Assembly: GCA_024704765.1 (NCBI GenBank)
Contig: JAKMXF010000314.1
Span: 236,630 to 300,629, forward strand
From: Oopsacas minuta
Taxonomy: Eukaryota; Porifera; Hexactinellida; Lyssacinosida; Leucopsacidae
Length of the DNA: 64,000 nucleotides
Direction: 5' to 3'
Of this stretch, positions 50,511 through 61,888 are shown one piece after another. A program made the position numbers and the translations under genes. Under the pieces are notes generated by a model. The model was not told the DNA's origin, did no database searches, and worked only from the letters and a program-made list of their open reading frames with translations. How positions within the stretch are numbered: the first letter of the stretch is position 1; each line of letters opens with the position of its first letter.

Positions 50511-50740
50511 CTCGATGTGTTACTAGAAATTTCATTCAACTGATCTTCTATTGTTTGATGTGATATTGGAGGAAGTATTATGCTCACAGGCCGAACCATA
50601 TCATCTTGAGGATTGCGCTTGAAAATATTCAAAAAAAATTTCAAAATCTTGGACTTTTGATTTCTTTTAGCTTCAAGTGCACCATATTCCCTTGTAAGAG
50701 CCCAATATTTTTCTTTATATTGATTTCTCTCTCGAAGTAC
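50511..50740 (-). CDS. syd: JIP3/JIP4 scaffold protein, internal exon (end of coiled coil and linker)
   Basis: This is an internal exon of a JNK-interacting protein 3/4 orthologue, a cytoplasmic scaffold that links kinesin and dynactin cargo transport to JNK signalling. The exon is seen between a TTTTATCTAG acceptor and a GTATGT donor. It is open for 76 codons plus 2 nt. The translation begins VLRERNQYKEKYWAL, matching the family's 'RERNQYKER' coiled-coil end. It continues into SKILKFFLNIFKR, matching the 'SSIWQFFSRLF' block that follows in JIP3/4, and ends QLNEISSNTS plus AG. The two leftover bases are completed by the single G that opens the exon at 32970, giving Arg. No RH1 or N-terminal coiled-coil exon was found at higher coordinates within the window. 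Assignment to JIP3/4 is strong. Arthropods usually have one such gene, named sunday driver in Drosophila, hence the symbol. Confidence 0.85.
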
Positions 50741-51124
50741 CTAGATAAAATCATGAAGAAACGTAGATTTGAAGTAATTGAGCGGAGTCAATGAGTCTTT
50801 CACAAATATTATATACAAGTACAATTAATACATACTATATACAATATGAGTTAAAGATCAAACAGGGATGAAACACAGGAAATCCAAAAGAGAGGTTACC
50901 ACCGATTATCCAAATTGGAGGAAGAGGAAAATCAAAGAATATTACGAAGGAATAAAACTACCCTAAACTAGCGTGTTTCGCTCAGTAGGTAATTTTATGA
51001 CGTTAGGTGTCTATACAGAAGATAGCTGCAATTATTCACATTGGCCTTGGTCTAAAATGCACGAAAGTTGCTACTCAAGAACCATAAAATTGACAGCAAT
51101 AAGTTACAATAAATCATATTAAGT

Positions 51125-51500
51125 TACAGTAAGACAGTTTAACGGCCACCTATAAACAGTCCCCTCTGAGTTCCCATACAATGACCTCTCTATAGCGGCC
51201 ACCAATTTTGGCTCATTACTGTAGATAAACCTGTCCATAACGGCCAAGTTCCTATATCTAACGACCACATTATATTGTGGTCGCATAACATACGGTCTGC
51301 CTCGGACAAGTCTCTTGGGTGGCCACCATTAACTACTTCCACTATAGCATCCTATTTGTCGTCACTTGGCTTACAGGCCAACTTCTCTATATCACCACCA
51401 TTTAGATAATGTTACCACCACACTAGTGCAACCTTTCTTAAGCGCCACCTGTACACGGCCACTTTTGACCAGTCACTTCAGTGGCCTAAAAGACAAGTTA
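51125..51500. mobile_element. Possible pogo-type MITE with GGCCACC repeats
   Basis: It starts TACAGTAAGACAGTTTAACG. Variants of ACCTCTCTATAGCGGCCACC recur near 51134, 51184, 51229, 51252, 51307, 51380 and 51430, spaced roughly 30-75 bp. 'TATAACGGCCACC' repeats of this kind are typical of Tigger/pogo-derived MITEs. The right end is not defined. Confidence 0.45.
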
Positions 51501-52199
51501 GACTATATATATATAGGATATAGCACTCTTATATATTAAAATATCATTGTTTACTTAAACAACTCGTATTAATTCTGTTTAACGTCTTATAAATTTAACA
51601 TGAATACACTCTGTTATCGTTTCTTCGTAAATAGCCGTCAAGTAAAAATTGATTCTTTAACGTATTGTTTTGATATACATAAATGGGCAAAGTAATTATA
51701 AAATTGTAGAAAATAAAAATTTCAATAGTTCTATCTAATCTCTAACTCGAAATATTAACCGATGAAAATTTAATTGATATGAGACAGCAAAACTTATACA
51801 TTAACGTGTCCGGGATTATCCAATCAATCTGAGATTAAATACTATTTAATGGACGACATAACCTATGTCCAGAGTTCATTTCGAATTTCTACCATATTTA
51901 CTTTCGCAAATTACTCAGAAGAGTGACAAAATTGTGTGTCACCATGGTTATTTAGCATAACCAAAAAACGCTACTAGCGGTGAACATCTAAATACCTGTC
52001 CTAGCCTTCTGTTAGAAGTTTCAATTTATCTTAAACTGAATTCAGGATAGCGGCTACGGCCGTGCACTCCTATACTATTAAAAAAGTATATATGTACTAT
52101 AACAATACTATATAGGAGGCAAACTAAAAATTCAGAATTGTGGCAAAAATATATCTAGAAGTATATCCGGTAAATGTACCTTTCTTCGATCCACAATAA

Positions 52200-52810
52200 A
52201 AACTAGCGCGCTTTGGTGGCTAGGTCGATGCGCGACTCAGGTTAGCTTAAGTACTCAACAGCTGCATTTCTTGATGCTTTTGGTCGCTACGTGACGGGAT
52301 ATACTCGGCACTATGTGCCTAAGGGTTAATTTTTTGTGGAAATTTTAATTATGTAATATCCATAGTACATCCAAATTGCATTGAATAGCCTTCTGTGGTA
52401 AAACGGGAACTCTTACGTGACTTTGGTTATTAATCCGGGAACTGCATGTCTCCAATAATATGAAATCTCAAAAATATCGAAATTGGAGAATATTGATGTT
52501 TGTACAGTCATGAAGACTTAATAATTCAATGCTGAGTTTGCATTTGGCCACAATCGTGACGTCAGGACATTTGTCACATGGAGGGGTACCTTTGATTCAA
52601 ATGTCAAAATTCTATCGTGTAATTGGCGGAGCAGTAGTAAACAATGCCATTTTTGTAAAATACATAAGGTAATAATGACGTCATAATTTGGTCATAGCCG
52701 TGAATTTCGTCCAAGACTAGAAATTATCCGAGCCACCCCAAATATCACTGCATGCCAAAAATAAGCCCTGGGGGTTTTCCAGTTTCTTCTATCAATTCTG
52801 GAAATACAAA
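52200..52810 (+). repeat. Dispersed repeat family member
   Basis: It is collinear with 24080-24620: GATATACTCGGCACTATGTG, GTCAGGACATTTGTCACAT, GAGGGGTACCTTTGATTC, AATGACGTCATAATTTGG and AAATAAGCCCTGGGGG. The last block equals the terminal repeat of the 38873-39899 element, so this copy keeps one true end. Confidence 0.7.
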
Positions 52811-53792
52811 CATATATACATATTACACATATACACAAATACAGATGAATCGCGTTTTAATTGAATAGATGTAAAAATTGCATCAATCATTCCAAAGTCA
52901 GTATATGAAATGATCTGCGTAGTATGTACACTAACCAGTCTAAACCTAATTGTAACCACTAAATATCAGATATTGTATACGGGAAATTGAGCGTTCGTTT
53001 GTGTATATATTTGATATTGTAATTGATAAACAATTTGACAATGTTAGTTTATATCGAATAGAGTATTCGAATCAATATTTTCTAGATACTGGAGTTCTAC
53101 GGGTCTGACATACCCTCAGATTAGCCATTTTAAAGTACACTAGCCGAAATGCTGCCCTCTGGGTGGCTTTTTTTGCTAGTTCCTGCGGAATGCTTTTCGG
53201 ACCTTCAGCCGTAATGATTGTCTTTGGAGTTTGCGAACGCTACGCTTCTGCATGTAATAGCTCTCAGTGAACAATCAAAGAACGTATTACATTGCGATAC
53301 GCCAATCGTTTAGGTGTTTGTCATGTGATGGTACAATATTGGAGTTTCAATTCTTTAAGTGTAGTGTATTTACGTTAAGGGTGGCTTTTACGCAGTACGC
53401 AGTTTACGCTTTTTACTGCTCTTTACGAAGTTCTTTCTCCGCATTACTCAACGGGATCAATAAACTGGGAGTAGTAACTATTGGAATTGGTAGAATCTGA
53501 ATGAACCAAATTCCCACGTCTTATAATATACGAAGGAAGGAATCTGATAGGTCAACGCCAACCAATCAGATTCCTCAGAAAATGTATTGATTAATATAGA
53601 CGAGGTGTGACATTCACACATCTTGCCCAAAAATGATTCGAATACGAAAAATATTTATTCTTGGAAAGGTTGAATACTACTTAGTCGACAAACAAAATTT
53701 GGTTGAAACCAGCCAGGCATCTCTGCGTAAACGCGAGGAATCCGCCGCGCCGGCCATTAGATAGAGACAGTACTCTAATGTCCAAAACTGGG

Positions 53793-53819
53793 AAAATACC
53801 AGCGCTCCGCTGGTATTTT
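53793..53819. repeat. Perfect hairpin in a GC-richer patch
   Basis: AAAATACCAGCG and CGCTGGTATTTT form a 12-bp perfect stem with a CTC loop. It resembles a bacterial terminator in shape, but the setting is eukaryotic. It sits in a GC-richer patch (about 53700-53850) with no gene I recognise. Confidence 0.8.
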
Positions 53820-55682
53820 TCAAAGTTCCAAGTAGCGTGTTTTGAGTAAAATCAGGCAGAGCCCGGTATCAAAACAAATTCCTTTGTAAATATAGCAAAG
53901 ACTTTATCTCGGCATTTGAAATAAACCGAATACTGACGGCAAAATATGTGATTCTATAACGTCAAACAGTTGCTAAAATCACGTTTTTGGTGCGGGAATT
54001 TATTAAAACGAATAGGTGAAATTTTAGTGTTCCTTTTCATCACGAACTTAAAACTGTAATTCCACGTAAAATGAATTGACATGTTATCTCAGAAGCTCTT
54101 ATGGATTATGGCAAATTATTCAACATACACTCTAAAAGTAAATATTGAATATATATTGCAAACACTAGGGTAATACAGAATTATATAGATACTTTAGCAA
54201 GGGGACAAACTAGAACTTTTTGTCTTTATGGAGGGGCACTTGTTATCCAATGGGAGACACCTAGGATCCTAGTCGGCCAAATGACCCCCATAAATGAAAT
54301 CGTGTATTACATTTGATAGCGCCAGATCAGATTTTACATCCCTGAATATCCGTAATCCGAACGTGTAAGCTAATATCTAGGATAACACTGAAATCTTCTT
54401 AAGAGGTATGTAAATATTGTGATTAATAATGTGAAAAATTTATGCATTACAATTAATCGTTTTGGACCAGTAGAAGTATAGTATACATACAATCACAAAG
54501 AAATTGTTTAGAAAATCACGCTGTGCTGTACCATCATCATATTGACCCCATACGGTACGGAAGATTACGGTCTAAATGAGTATGAATATAGTGATTTCCT
54601 AATCGAAATTACAACATACAGACTATGTATTTTGATATAGAACAATTTCTAATCGAAAATTATCAATCTCTGATAAATTATTACTCTGAATGATGAAATG
54701 GTTTACCACACTATAGGCTCCTCTTAGAAATGATATGAAGACAATCTATCTAGCAGCCTCAAATTATGGTGGCCTGCGAGGTGTTGCTGTAAATTTCGTG
54801 TCAGCATCCGAATTTCTTGATTGATTTAATATGATCAGTTTCTGAAATAATTCTCTCAAAACCACTGGAACTGGCAACCTGGAGTAATTCTATGAATGCT
54901 AGTTCTTGAAAGTCAGGGACTACTGATCGGTATAACAGCCACAAACGCCAAGCTGGTAATTTTCAGCCTGCTTTTATTTTTTGATTGATAAGCTAAAAGT
55001 TTCTTCTCTTTGATTATACCGACACCATTGTCCAATAGCTTTCAACCCACGATCCCCCAAGCACATTAAAGGCTTAAGATTGAAATTCCAAAAAACAAAT
55101 ACAATTTCTTCTCCCAACCTAAACATTTGAAATTTTCTTCCCACACAGAGGATATCACTGTCAAAGAGACGAAGCAATACTAAAACTGGCATCAATAGTT
55201 CGACAATTTTGTTAAAGTTTCTAAAAAGTTCAAACTAAGGGTAATTCGAGGCCACTTTTCAGCATCTTTCACATAATTGGCTATCCAGAAGAATGGATTG
55301 TATAGCTTCATTCGTATTAAAGAGGCGCTCCCCCATTATCAAATGGGCTACAAATCTTGCCTAGCAAAATTTGATCAGCATTTGTACATTTCAGCTTGCA
55401 GTTGTGTCCGATTCCTCCACATTACTTACACTTATAAGAAAATCACAAAACCTATCAGAACTGGACAGATAGATCATTACGCTTACTGAAAGCATCACGT
55501 TCAGACCAATTCGCAGAATCTTCTCTGAATTGAGGAGAATTCGCTATCTGAAAGATCAAATATCTGGAGGAAGGATTCGACTACCGTTGTGAATAATGGT
55601 TGAGAGAAAAGAAAACCAAGTGCATCCTTGTCATTCATTTAGAATTCGAAATAATTACTAGAAATTTTGGAAATACAGTAGT

Positions 55683-57012
55683 ACTGGGCGTACAATAAGT
55701 CTTTCGGGTGATATCATAGAATATGATACAAACACCATACACACTAGTTCATTATATTAGTTATTCAAAGTAATCCCCTCCTGCAGATACACAAAGTTTT
55801 AACCTTTCCACCCACTTGTAAACACATTTCTGTACTCTTCTTCGGGAATGGATTTGGAGTACTTGTACAGGCCCTTCCGAGTGCTTGTAATACGTTGAAA
55901 TCTTTGCCTTGCAGGTAGATTTTAAGCTTGGGGAATAGCCAAAAATCACATGGAGCTAGGTCTGGTGAGTATGGTGGATGGGGAAGTAATTCTAACCCTT
56001 CAATGTACAAGAAACTATTGGAAGCTTAGCTGTATGGGAACTAGCGTTATCAATTAAAATCTTCATTCCTCGAGTTCGGTTTTCGGGCGGTACTTTTCTA
56101 TATTTTTTATCAAATTTGGAAGCACTTGCTCTGTAAAGAAAGTAGCAGTAACAGCCTTGCCACTCTCACAAGGTAATTGCAAGACAATTCCATGACTACT
56201 GAAGAAGATGGTATACATAATCTTAGGATTTCTGAAGTCGGGCCTAGGAATTTTCGCCGGTTGTTCTTCGCCCCTTACCCATGATCGCTTCTTATACTTG
56301 CTATATGGTGTTGAATAGTACACCCATGTCTCGTCACCAGTAATAATCTCTGTTAAGCGTCTAGAATCGCAGTTCTCATAAGTTTCCAATAGTTTCTTGA
56401 CAATATTCAGTCGTGCCAACCTTTGATTCTCACTGAGCTTATGCGGGACCTATTTCCCACAAATCGATCGGTAGTCAAGCTCAGTCGCCAGAATCGTATG
56501 AATAGCTCCCGATGAAATCTCCATACTTTGTTCTAACTGATTGACAGTAATGCACTTGTCTTCCAAGACCATACTTTTAATGAGTGCGATAATCTCTGAA
56601 GTGGTGACGGATACCGGTCTTCCAGATCGAGGCAAATCTGTGACATCAGCACCACCAGATCTAAAACGGGCCGTCCATCGCTCTACAGTAGATCTGGAAG
56701 GGCAATCCATACAACTATATCTCCTGTAACTCGCTGAAGATCTGTACGGGCTGGATCTTGAGTATTGTGCGAAACTCTATGTAAGCTCGCCATTTGAGGT
56801 TGAAATTATCATCCTTTGAAGCCATAAATTCAACAGTGGGTATAAATTGACTACACGTATCTATCTCAAAAATTCATAATTGTTTTGACAAGCTTGAAAC
56901 CTTCAGTATATGGAGTTTAACTATATGGGCTTATAATATATGAAAGTTAGATATATTCCTTGGCTGATTCCTAATATACATCATGACCCGCAAGACTTAT
57001 TGAACGCCCTGA
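55683..57012 (-). mobile_element. mariner element, copy 3
   Basis: This is a full-length copy of 1330 bp. The right end is followed by TA (57013-57014). The left end has decayed (CTGGGCGTACAATAAGTC). The interior is nearly identical to copy 2 and shares its lesions. Confidence 0.92.
55761..56825 (-). pseudogene. mariner transposase, copy 3
   Basis: It starts MASKDDNFN at 56825 and ends SAGGDYFE-TAA at 55761. The early stop after ELQEI, the TGA after TELEE and the two frameshifts around ILIDNASSHTA coincide with those of copy 2. Small differences (RNPKIMY instead of RKPKIMY, and SEIIALI instead of SENIALI) distinguish it. A one-base loss near 55820 changes the reading of the C-terminal part. 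All three catalytic Asp contexts are recognisable. Confidence 0.9.
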
Positions 57013-57339
57013 TATAATATGAAATCCTTAAATTCAGAAATTCTTAAAAATAAAGGGGTCGCTCTATTAAAAATACTTGGTGTTCATTTGGGAGTGGTTG
57101 GTTCACAGGTAGCCCTCAATGTGGCAACTGTACTGACATCACAATTTTACCAATTGCAAACCCATCATAGAATCATTGCATTATAATAAGTGAAATATTT
57201 CCAATTTTCACGAATTTTTGGAATTTCACAATGCACGATGCACAAAGTGCCGAGATTACTAACCTAATCTATATAGGAGCCCCAATGTTATCACCGAATG
57301 CCATGTATTGGAATCTCGATCTACCATGGATAATATATA

Positions 57340-57440
57340 CTTTAAAACTTCCGCAAAATGATAACCTCGAGGCACATAGTGCCTAATATATCCGGTCGCG
57401 TAATTTCCAAAAGCATTAGGAGATTTAGTTGTTTAATACT
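57340..57440 (-). repeat. Dispersed repeat family fragment (inverted)
   Basis: In reverse complement the sequence reads ACGCGACCGGATATATTAGG and CACTATGTGCC, matching the 5' part of the 52.2-kb copy. The rest is missing. Confidence 0.5.
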
Positions 57441-58702
57441 TATGATAACCTGAGTTGTTGCGCATCGCACTAGCCAGCTAAGTGCGCTATTACCTTATAA
57501 TTCGTTATTATTCCTTCCAATAATGATTTACACCTTATTAAATATTCTTGCAGTTCGGTCGACATAAGCATTTGTAGTCCAAAGTCCATATTCTGTTGTG
57601 AGGCCGTATAGTAAGCAATAGTTTTATAATTATTGTAAATATTTATTCAATTTTATGGAAAACTTTCAGGGTTGATAGAGATTAGCGAAAAGTATTACAT
57701 TAGATAAATATCAGCGTCTCAATGAGTCGATCCATAGTATTCCAATAAACTAAGGCACTTGCACTGCATGTACCAAGGAATTTTTGAGGATCTTTCCAGA
57801 TACCACAACACTGATTTACTCATTTAGGCGTATTCAAATTACTGGGGATGAGCGCTATGATCGTGGTCCAAATATTCTGTAAAACTCCGTGGCATTTACC
57901 ATGGATACGATAATGCCGTACAAATTATTTGCTAAATTTTTCAGCTTTGTAATATCAGACTTAGCGACTCATGTATTACACTTCTTAGCTCTCCTTTGGA
58001 GAATCAATATACAAGCACATAATTTTTTCAATGTGTTCTTTGTTTGCTGCGCATTAGGAATATCTTTTGATCATTATCAGCATGACTTGTGCTTTCTAGT
58101 ATTTCTAGATGGAATTTTCTAGAGTAATAGTGCTCTAGTTTTTGGCATGACCCTTCTCTATAGATAATTAAGTTGCTCCGGTCCAGTATTGAAGTCATCA
58201 CAATTTCATCAAATATTTAACATTATCTTTCTCTTTTCAAACTCTGATCCACTCGATCGATCTTTTTAGAATCTCACAATATCTTCTACTGTGGGTAGCC
58301 CCTTTGTAGGTAATTTTTATGATTGTCCTTTCAAAAGTGATCAGTTGAACACATTTGGGTATGATAATAACCATTATAATGTATAATTTGGATTTATTAA
58401 TAACAAATACAAGTTGCATATTTATGCTATATTATTAGCCTATACTCACAACCAATTTGTTTCTAAGGAATTTATTGTTCATCAATTCCTATTTTAGAAT
58501 ATATATACGATTCTAAATAATCTTAGCTGACGAATTAGATATATTTAGTTTGGAAATTTTCGAGGAGTCACAGCGGTACGTGATATCATAGTGGCGTAGT
58601 TTTAGTTGTACAAAAATCCGTACATGGGTGAAAAAGTAGTAAATATTTGTCAATGTGCTCTTACTATTTAGGGCATTTGGTTCGATTCACCCTATTTACT
58701 AG

Positions 58703-61700
58703 CACAGTGGGCTATTATTGCGAATTACTAGTATTAGGATTTTACGCGTTCAATTTTAAAGATAGGCTTATAAAATACACTATTACTGTATAGTAAGTCG
58801 ACTATTGCGGTTCTTTAGTTGATTTCAATTTTGTTGTATCACATCAGGTTTTCAATATATGACGTAATCGTAATTACCATATACAGTAATACAGAAATCT
58901 AGATATTCACTAAACTGAGTTTATATTAGAAGAAATAGAATGTGAATATATAATGGCTATGGTAACTGAAGAATAACTAACATACGAATATCTTATTGAT
59001 GAATTAATGTTAAATGCAAGAAGAGTTCATCTATGGAATTTTGAAGGAGAGAATCTTCATTATCAATATTATTTGTAACGTTTTCACCTTGCCTGTTTTT
59101 TACACAATTCTTTTTATGGCCTACTTGGCCACAGGTGGAACGAATGATGATCCTTCTGAATTTTTCATTCAGAATTGGACAACCATAGATGTAGAGCCTC
59201 ATTGCAACATCACTTAACCCACTTAGAAAATCTGATTTCCGGCTCAAATGTGTTGAGAACTCTCGGATCAACTTATGCCTTGTTCTAACCCTTCTTCAGA
59301 AAGACTACACAATCCTATCCTGTCATTTCTCTCAACAAACTGATGGGCATGAGCCAAGAATTTGTGGAGTGTATTGCTAATAGATACCCAGGGAAAGGTT
59401 TGTAAGATTAATATGTAGGTTTCTTGACTTAACACACGAAATCTGTTTACATCGACAACTTCATTACTATTAGCAACTCTGAGTAATGCAGATACATTCC
59501 TGTGAATCTCTGTCAGAGCATCTCTATAAACATTAGGTACAAACGATAAGCGATCCTAAAACACGGTTTTTTATATGAAAAAAATGTTCTTGCCATGTTG
59601 TGTTCCCACTTCCTCCTGGTTGGTCGAATAATAAGTTCATAAGCTCATGGATACGCTTGCATACTAAACCTCGATAATCTCGCACCATTTGATCTTCAGT
59701 CCACTTGGACTCTCCTGCTGCAATTCGGTAGATGAGGTTCAAAAACCAATCTAAAATCCTTAGGTAAGAATGTAAAGGTGCTGCAGGAAATACATCAATG
59801 CCACTTGCAGGTTCGTGTGTAATCCTACACCGCTGCTTTGTATTGTAGCTCATCAGCTCTTTTCCATCAGAGGTTAATTGACGGATTGTCTCTTTGATAT
59901 CCTCTATCGAACAATCTAATGGAAACCCGCAAACCACTTTCGTAATGCTATTGATATCACTTAGGGTTGCTTTGCAGGCAATACATGGCGCTCCTCCTTT
60001 ACCTGTCATTGTTGCTAAGGTTTTTCCGTCAAACATTGAAGCTTTGACTTCTACTTTAACATGGCCATTTAGGTGATCAAAACCATTCTCATTTAGTGAA
60101 ACAATTTCAGGGTTTAGTAACTTGCTCAATTCTATCACAGTGTCAATAGTCTCCTTTTGGCAAATAAGTGCTACTGGTTGGTTGGAAAAACAGGAGTTAG
60201 GATGCCTATTTTCCCACACAACATTCCCGAATCGATCTATTACCTGAAGGGGTGAAACCATAAATACATTATAATTTGATAGGTCTATATTCAAGTCTGA
60301 CAATAACCCAGGAGAGGAATGAGATCCAGAACCATCCAGTCCATGCTTGATTTTGAGTGTTAATGGATAGAAGTGTGGTGCAGGAAAATTTAGCAAACAT
60401 TCTTTTAACAACCGGTCAAAGAGAGAAATTACATGTGATGAGTAAGATATATAGACCCCTATAGGATTGGAAACATTTGGATACCAGTCGAATGTTGGAA
60501 CAATTGATTTTCTAATTTCACTAATTTTTTCCCAAGTTGCCAAAACGAGGCTTCTGATTGGAGATAATATTTAGGATCTCTCCATTTTCCTTTTCCCAGC
60601 TTAAGTTGATATACTAAGAATGTTGATTATTCTGGTGAAACTATGTTACTGAGGGTTGGTATCGATTCTTCGTTATAGATTTTCCAAGCGATATTTGCGA
60701 TGCCTTTAAAACCAATTTGTTCTACAGCTACAATATACAAGAGGAGAGCAACGTAGCGAATGACAGAAATATTTTCAAGTTGTGCTAACTGACGGATGGA
60801 AGTAAGTATCCCAGTCTGATCAAGCCTTATCTTCTTTGAACGAACTTGAATGTCATCAATTGATTTCTCCTCTCCACATTTGGAACCAATATAGCACTGC
60901 TTTCTACATCACAGCCTGAAACATAAAGGGATGATTGGGTACTCTTAGGTTTAACAAGGATCCATGGAATACTTGCACTCCACCACTCACCATCTAAGCT
61001 CTCAATAGATTTCTTACTCTTTCTGAAATTATATGATACTTTAGACATTAGAGAGTATACAGAATGTCTCTTGTCTTCTTCGAGATTTAGTATACGCACC
61101 ACTTCATCTGTTGCTTGATTGATATCATAGTCGTGAACGTTTAATATGATAGCCAAGTCAAGACGTGTTTTCGGGCTTTCAGATACTTTTGTTGCTTCAG
61201 CCATCTTTAAATTGATAATTAGAGGTTTAATAGGTATCAATTTAATGTACTTGTATGCTACCTCGTAATATGCAGTATATATATAATTATTACGTTATAT
61301 TGGTGTAAAATTACCATGTAATTACATTACATTGTACCATAGCAACGTAGATGTGAGAATGGAATTTGACAATATTTAATATGTTGCGCAATGAAACGGC
61401 ATTTGTACTTTAAATATAATGTTTATATTACTTGACAAGAATACATACTAAAAATTCAGGGTGGAAACTAGTGGAAACAAATTTTGCTGCCAACAGGATG
61501 GCTTATGGCCGAGAGAAATTTCTGCAAAATTTTCACAGTATTGTATACGTAATATCTGATTAATCTTTTCGCTCCTTAAGAAATTCAACGGTAGATTCAA
61601 ATTCAGCGCAGTCACTTTGCTTGGAAAGCATGTAAATGAACAATAGTATGCATCATAAATTCAACAGATTACTGAAATAGCTTCAGGCATTTATATAATG

Positions 61701-61888
61701 GATGTATAAACATAGAATACAGCAATGAAGTTCTACATTTGATTGACCACAAAAATAGAAATACTTAACTGTTTCATCTGATACTTTACGTATCGCTTGT
61801 TGAATATATCTAGAATCTAATTCATAATTCAAAATGGTATAAATTGAAGGTAAGAATTTGGGCCTATGTACCCCAGTAGCCCACTGTG
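58703..61888 (-). mobile_element. RAG1/Transib-like DNA transposon fossil with CACAGTG-heptamer ends
   Basis: The element is about 3.19 kb and surrounds the broken RAG1-like transposase gene. Its two ends are perfect inverted repeats of 12-13 bp: GCACAGTGGGCTA at 58702-58714 and its reverse complement at 61877-61889. Read inward, each end starts with CACAGTG, identical to the consensus V(D)J recombination-signal heptamer. ACTAG abuts the left heptamer, and ACTAG also occurs one base beyond the right heptamer. This gives either a 5-bp target duplication with one extra base on the right, or a 4-bp duplication (ACTA) with the repeat starting at G. I saw no convincing nonamer at a 12- or 23-bp spacing at either end. 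The gene sits inside with about 290 bp on its 3' side and about 680 bp on its 5' side. That geometry supports these as the true ends. Confidence 0.72.
58993..61204 (-). pseudogene. RAG1-like (Transib superfamily) transposase, frameshifted
   Basis: This is a DDE recombinase related to the RAG1 core and Transib, read in several frames. The N-terminal part starts at MAEATKV (61204) and breaks near 60860. A stop lies near 60635, followed by a 336-codon block (60543-59533) and then further breaks near 59535 and 59271. The context LTLKIKHGLDGSGSH carries the first acidic residue. VVWENRHPNS and a later PCIACKA Cys pair match RAG1 'FEEEKPNS' and its CxxC. SGIDVFPAAPLHS supplies the second acidic site. 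FDQPGGSGNTT follows. In the next frame, ISNTLHKFLAHAHQF then SLSEEGLEQ resembles the RAG1/Transib region around the catalytic Glu. The tail has LSRKSDFLSGLSDVAMRLY, then STCGQVGHKKNC, a degenerate zinc-knuckle-like motif in which an upstream Cys appears replaced by Arg (CGT). No RAG2-like kelch gene is present. The family call rests on recognised motifs; no database search was run. Confidence 0.75.

Noticed and set aside
53793-53819. Rho-independent terminator
   Set aside because: The shape fits, but the window is eukaryotic and no bacterial gene precedes it.
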